In this document: positions 62,105 through 64,000 of the stretch, one piece after another
How positions within the stretch are numbered: the first letter of the stretch is position 1
Layout: every line of letters begins with the position of its first letter
Assembly: GCA_022241475.1 (NCBI GenBank)
Contig: JAKOMT010000003.1
Location: 51,367-115,366 of the forward strand
DNA: 64,000 bases
From: Microvirga sp.
GTDB taxonomy: Bacteria; Pseudomonadota; Alphaproteobacteria; Rhizobiales; Beijerinckiaceae
Direction of reading: 5' to 3'
Notes under the pieces: model-generated
Told to the model about the DNA's origin: nothing
Database searches by the model: none
The model's input: the letters and a program-made list of their open reading frames with translations, nothing else
Translations under genes and position numbers: made by a program

Positions 62105-64000
62105 TCAGCGCAGCGGAGCCGCCGCCTTGCGGAAGTCGGCCCACGGATTCGAGCGCATGGCGTCGAGCCGCGCCATGGCGTTTCCGACGGTGAAATGCGA
62201 CGAGGTGATCGCCGGATCGAGTTCGTCCCAGCCGAGCGGCATGGCGATCGTGGCGCCGGACCGGGCGCGGGTGGAGTAGGGCGCGATGGCCGTCGCTCCG
62301 CGACCGTTGCGCAGATAATCGACGTAGATCCGCCCGTCCCGCGCCGCCTTGGTCGAGCGGGCGACGAAGCGATCCGGGTCGTCGCCCTCCATCGCGTCGG
62401 CGATCCCGTGGGCGAACGATTTCACCTTGTCCCAGCCTGCTTTGGGCGTCAGCGGGGCGACCACGTGCAGCCCCTTGCCGCCGGTCGTCTTCACGAAGGA
62501 TTCGAGCCCCGCCTCCTTCAGGCGCGCCCGTACGTCGCGCGCGGCCTCGATCATCGTCGGCCAGGGGACGCCGTCGCCGGGGTCGAGGTCGATCACGATC
62601 TGGTCGGGCCGCTCCAGGTCGTCGAGCGTCGACTGCCAGGGATGGATCTCGAGCGCGGCGCCCTGAACGAGCGCCGTCAGGCCGTCGAGACCGTCGATCC
62701 CGAGAAGCGTGTTGTCGTCGCTGTCGTCCTTAGGGTCGCGCAAATTCAGGATCTCCTTGCCCATCCCTCGCCACGCGTGTTTCTGGAAGAAGCACTGGGC
62801 GGCGTAGCCTGTCGGGCAGCGCAGCAGCGCGAGCGGCCGGGCGACGACATGCGGGGCGATGTATCGCCAGACCTGCGCGTAATACTGGGCGAGATCCTGC
62901 TTGGTGACGCGGGCGTCCTTCCAGTAGACGCGGTCGGGGTTCGTCAACGTCACGGAGACGGCCGCGGGAGTCCTGCTCTTGGATAACTTGGACGCCTTGC
63001 TCTTCGACGCACTGCTTTTGGGAGCCTTGATCTTGGACGTGCCGGATTTGGGCGGCGCGGGGGCTTCTTCGCGGACGATCTCGCGCGCCGACTTGTCCTC
63101 GCGCAACCCGCGGAACGAGGCGTGGCGCAATCGTCCCTCAGCCGTCCAGGCGGCGAACTCGACTTCGGCGACGAGCGACGGCGTGACGAAACGCAAGTCC
63201 TTGCGGGCGAGCGCGTCGAGCCCCGAGGCGAAGGGCGAGGTCTTGCGGGCGGGCTTGCCGAGCCGCCGGCGGAGATCCTCGGCCACCGCGCGCCGAAACC
63301 CCGTGCCGACGCGTCCGACGTATCGAAGCTTGCCGTCCTCGAAGACGCCGAGCGCCAGCGAGCCGATCGCGTCGGCGGAAACCGATGACGGCGCGTAGCC
63401 GCCGATCACGAACTCCTGCCTCGCGCCGCATTTCGACTTGATCCAGTCCCGGTTGCGCCCGGACTGATAGCGAGCGTCCGCTCGCTTCGAGATCACCCCT
63501 TCGAGACTGAGGCGACAGGCGTGCCGCAGCACGATGTCGCCGTCCTCGTCGAAATGCTCGCTCAGGCGCAACGGCGCCGGTGCGCCGGCGAGCAGCGCCG
63601 CCAGCGCCGCCTTGCGGTCGGTCAGGCGGGCTCCGCGAAGATCCTGCCCGTCGAGATGCAGCAGATCGAAGGCGTAATAGGCGAAGCGGTCGCTGCGCCC
63701 CTCCGTCAGGTCGGCCTGCAACGCCGAAAAGTCGGACGCTCCCCCCGAGCCCTCGACGACGAGCTCGCCGTCGATGACGGCCTCACGGGCGTTCAGGGCG
63801 GCGAGCGCTTTCGGCGCCGCGTCGCCAAAGCGATCGGTCCAGTCGTGGCCGCTGCGGGTGAGCAACCGGACTTCGCCGTCCGCGACATGCGCCTGCAGCC
63901 GATAGCCGTCGAACTTGATCTCGTGCAGCCAGCCTTCGCCCGTCGGCGCCTGCGCTTTCAGCGTCGCGAGCTGCGGCGGGATGAAATCGGGCATGGCGGC
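62105..64000 (-). CDS. ligD: ATP-dependent DNA ligase LigD, ligase-polymerase part (5' end at window edge)
   Basis: At least 629 residues from the ATG at 63994. The frame is still open to base 64000 (two codons upstream), so an N-terminal phosphoesterase domain may lie outside. The adenylated lysine is K27 in EIKFDGYRL. An OB-fold follows. A Lys/Ser-rich linker (~residues 315-345) precedes the primase/polymerase domain, with acid residues in VIDLDPGDGVPW and KTTGGKGLHVVAPL. It seals double-strand breaks and adds nucleotides with Ku. PDFIPPQLATL at the start is normally the junction after a phosphoesterase domain, so truncation by the window is likely. Confidence 0.93.
   Translation of the reverse strand, partial: AAMPDFIPPQLATLKAQAPTGEGWLHEIKFDGYRLQAHVADGEVRLLTRSGHDWTDRFGDAAPKALAALNAREAVIDGELVVEGSGGASDFSALQADLTEGRSDRFAYYAFDLLHLDGQDLRGARLTDRKAALAALLAGAPAPLRLSEHFDEDGDIVLRHACRLSLEGVISKRADARYQSGRNRDWIKSKCGARQEFVIGGYAPSSVSADAIGSLALGVFEDGKLRYVGRVGTGFRRAVAEDLRRRLGKPARKTSPFASGLDALARKDLRFVTPSLVAEVEFAAWTAEGRLRHASFRGLREDKSAREIVREEAPAPPKSGTSKIKAPKSSASKSKASKLSKSRTPAAVSVTLTNPDRVYWKDARVTKQDLAQYYAQVWRYIAPHVVARPLALLRCPTGYAAQCFFQKHAWRGMGKEILNLRDPKDDSDDNTLLGIDGLDGLTALVQGAALEIHPWQSTLDDLERPDQIVIDLDPGDGVPWPTMIEAARDVRARLKEAGLESFVKTTGGKGLHVVAPLTPKAGWDKVKSFAHGIADAMEGDDPDRFVARSTKAARDGRIYVDYLRNGRGATAIAPYSTRARSGATIAMPLGWDELDPAITSSHFTVGNAMARLDAMRSNPWADFRKAAAPLR

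Overview
The window reads as a chromosomal segment of a GC-rich alphaproteobacterium, probably of the order Hyphomicrobiales. This rests on the very high GC content, the gene families (UrtABCDE, CysHDN with a divergent Lrp-type regulator, TAXI-TRAP, Ku/LigD) and the alphaproteobacterial style of the proteins. It is an inference from gene content, not a phylogeny. No rRNA, tRNA, CRISPR array, transposase or prophage gene was recognised.

Layout. (1) 1-2.2 kb: the end of a heme/iron ABC importer (hmuU fragment, hmuV) and an M19 dipeptidase. (2) 2.3-8.2 kb: a complete urea ABC importer, urtABCDE, behind a well-formed sigma-54 promoter and closed by a hairpin terminator. No urease gene is present in the window. 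(3) 8.3-17.2 kb: assimilatory sulfate reduction. cysH-cysD-cysN run on the minus strand; an Lrp/AsnC regulator and cysJ-cysI-cysG run on the plus strand. The same GTTC-N8-GAAC dyad lies in front of both cysH and cysJ. (4) 17.3-22.8 kb: unlinked single genes (GAF-EAL signalling protein, luciferase-like oxidoreductase, UPF0104 membrane protein, TIM-barrel isomerase, orphan EIIA-like protein).

(5) 23-37 kb: an accessory catabolic block. Plus strand: iron-type alcohol dehydrogenase, GDXG esterase, flavin monooxygenase with an N-terminal NTF2-like domain, and a beta-keto acid cleavage enzyme (BKACE). Minus strand: double carboxymuconolactone-decarboxylase-like protein, a Liv-type ABC importer with a fused permease-ATPase, a carnitine/3-hydroxyacyl dehydrogenase, an alpha/beta hydrolase and a LysR regulator. 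The dehydrogenase plus BKACE suggests import of a beta-hydroxy acid such as carnitine or an analogue, oxidation to the beta-keto acid and acetyl-CoA-dependent cleavage. A LysR-type T-N11-A dyad lies upstream of the importer operon. (6) 37.3-44 kb: a TAXI-TRAP importer, a D-aminoacylase and a DadA-like dehydrogenase in one overlapping operon with a divergent LysR regulator, a coherent route for N-acyl-D-amino acids.

(7) 44-50.4 kb: an NhaP-type antiporter with a C-terminal cyclic-nucleotide-binding domain, a large HPII-type catalase and an FAD/NAD(P)-binding protein. (8) 50.8-56.9 kb: two atypical crotonases followed by a ferric/polyamine-type ABC importer. A perfect 9-bp inverted repeat overlaps a sigma-70-like promoter in front of the first crotonase. 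(9) 57-61.2 kb: a VIT/CCC1-family transporter and a MacAB/DevBCA-like exporter (adaptor, permease, ATPase). (10) 61.3-64 kb: convergent ku and ligD of bacterial non-homologous end joining, with ligD reaching the window edge.

Most start codons were chosen from Shine-Dalgarno spacing and family alignment from memory. Substrate assignments for the transporters and catabolic enzymes are inferences from family and context.
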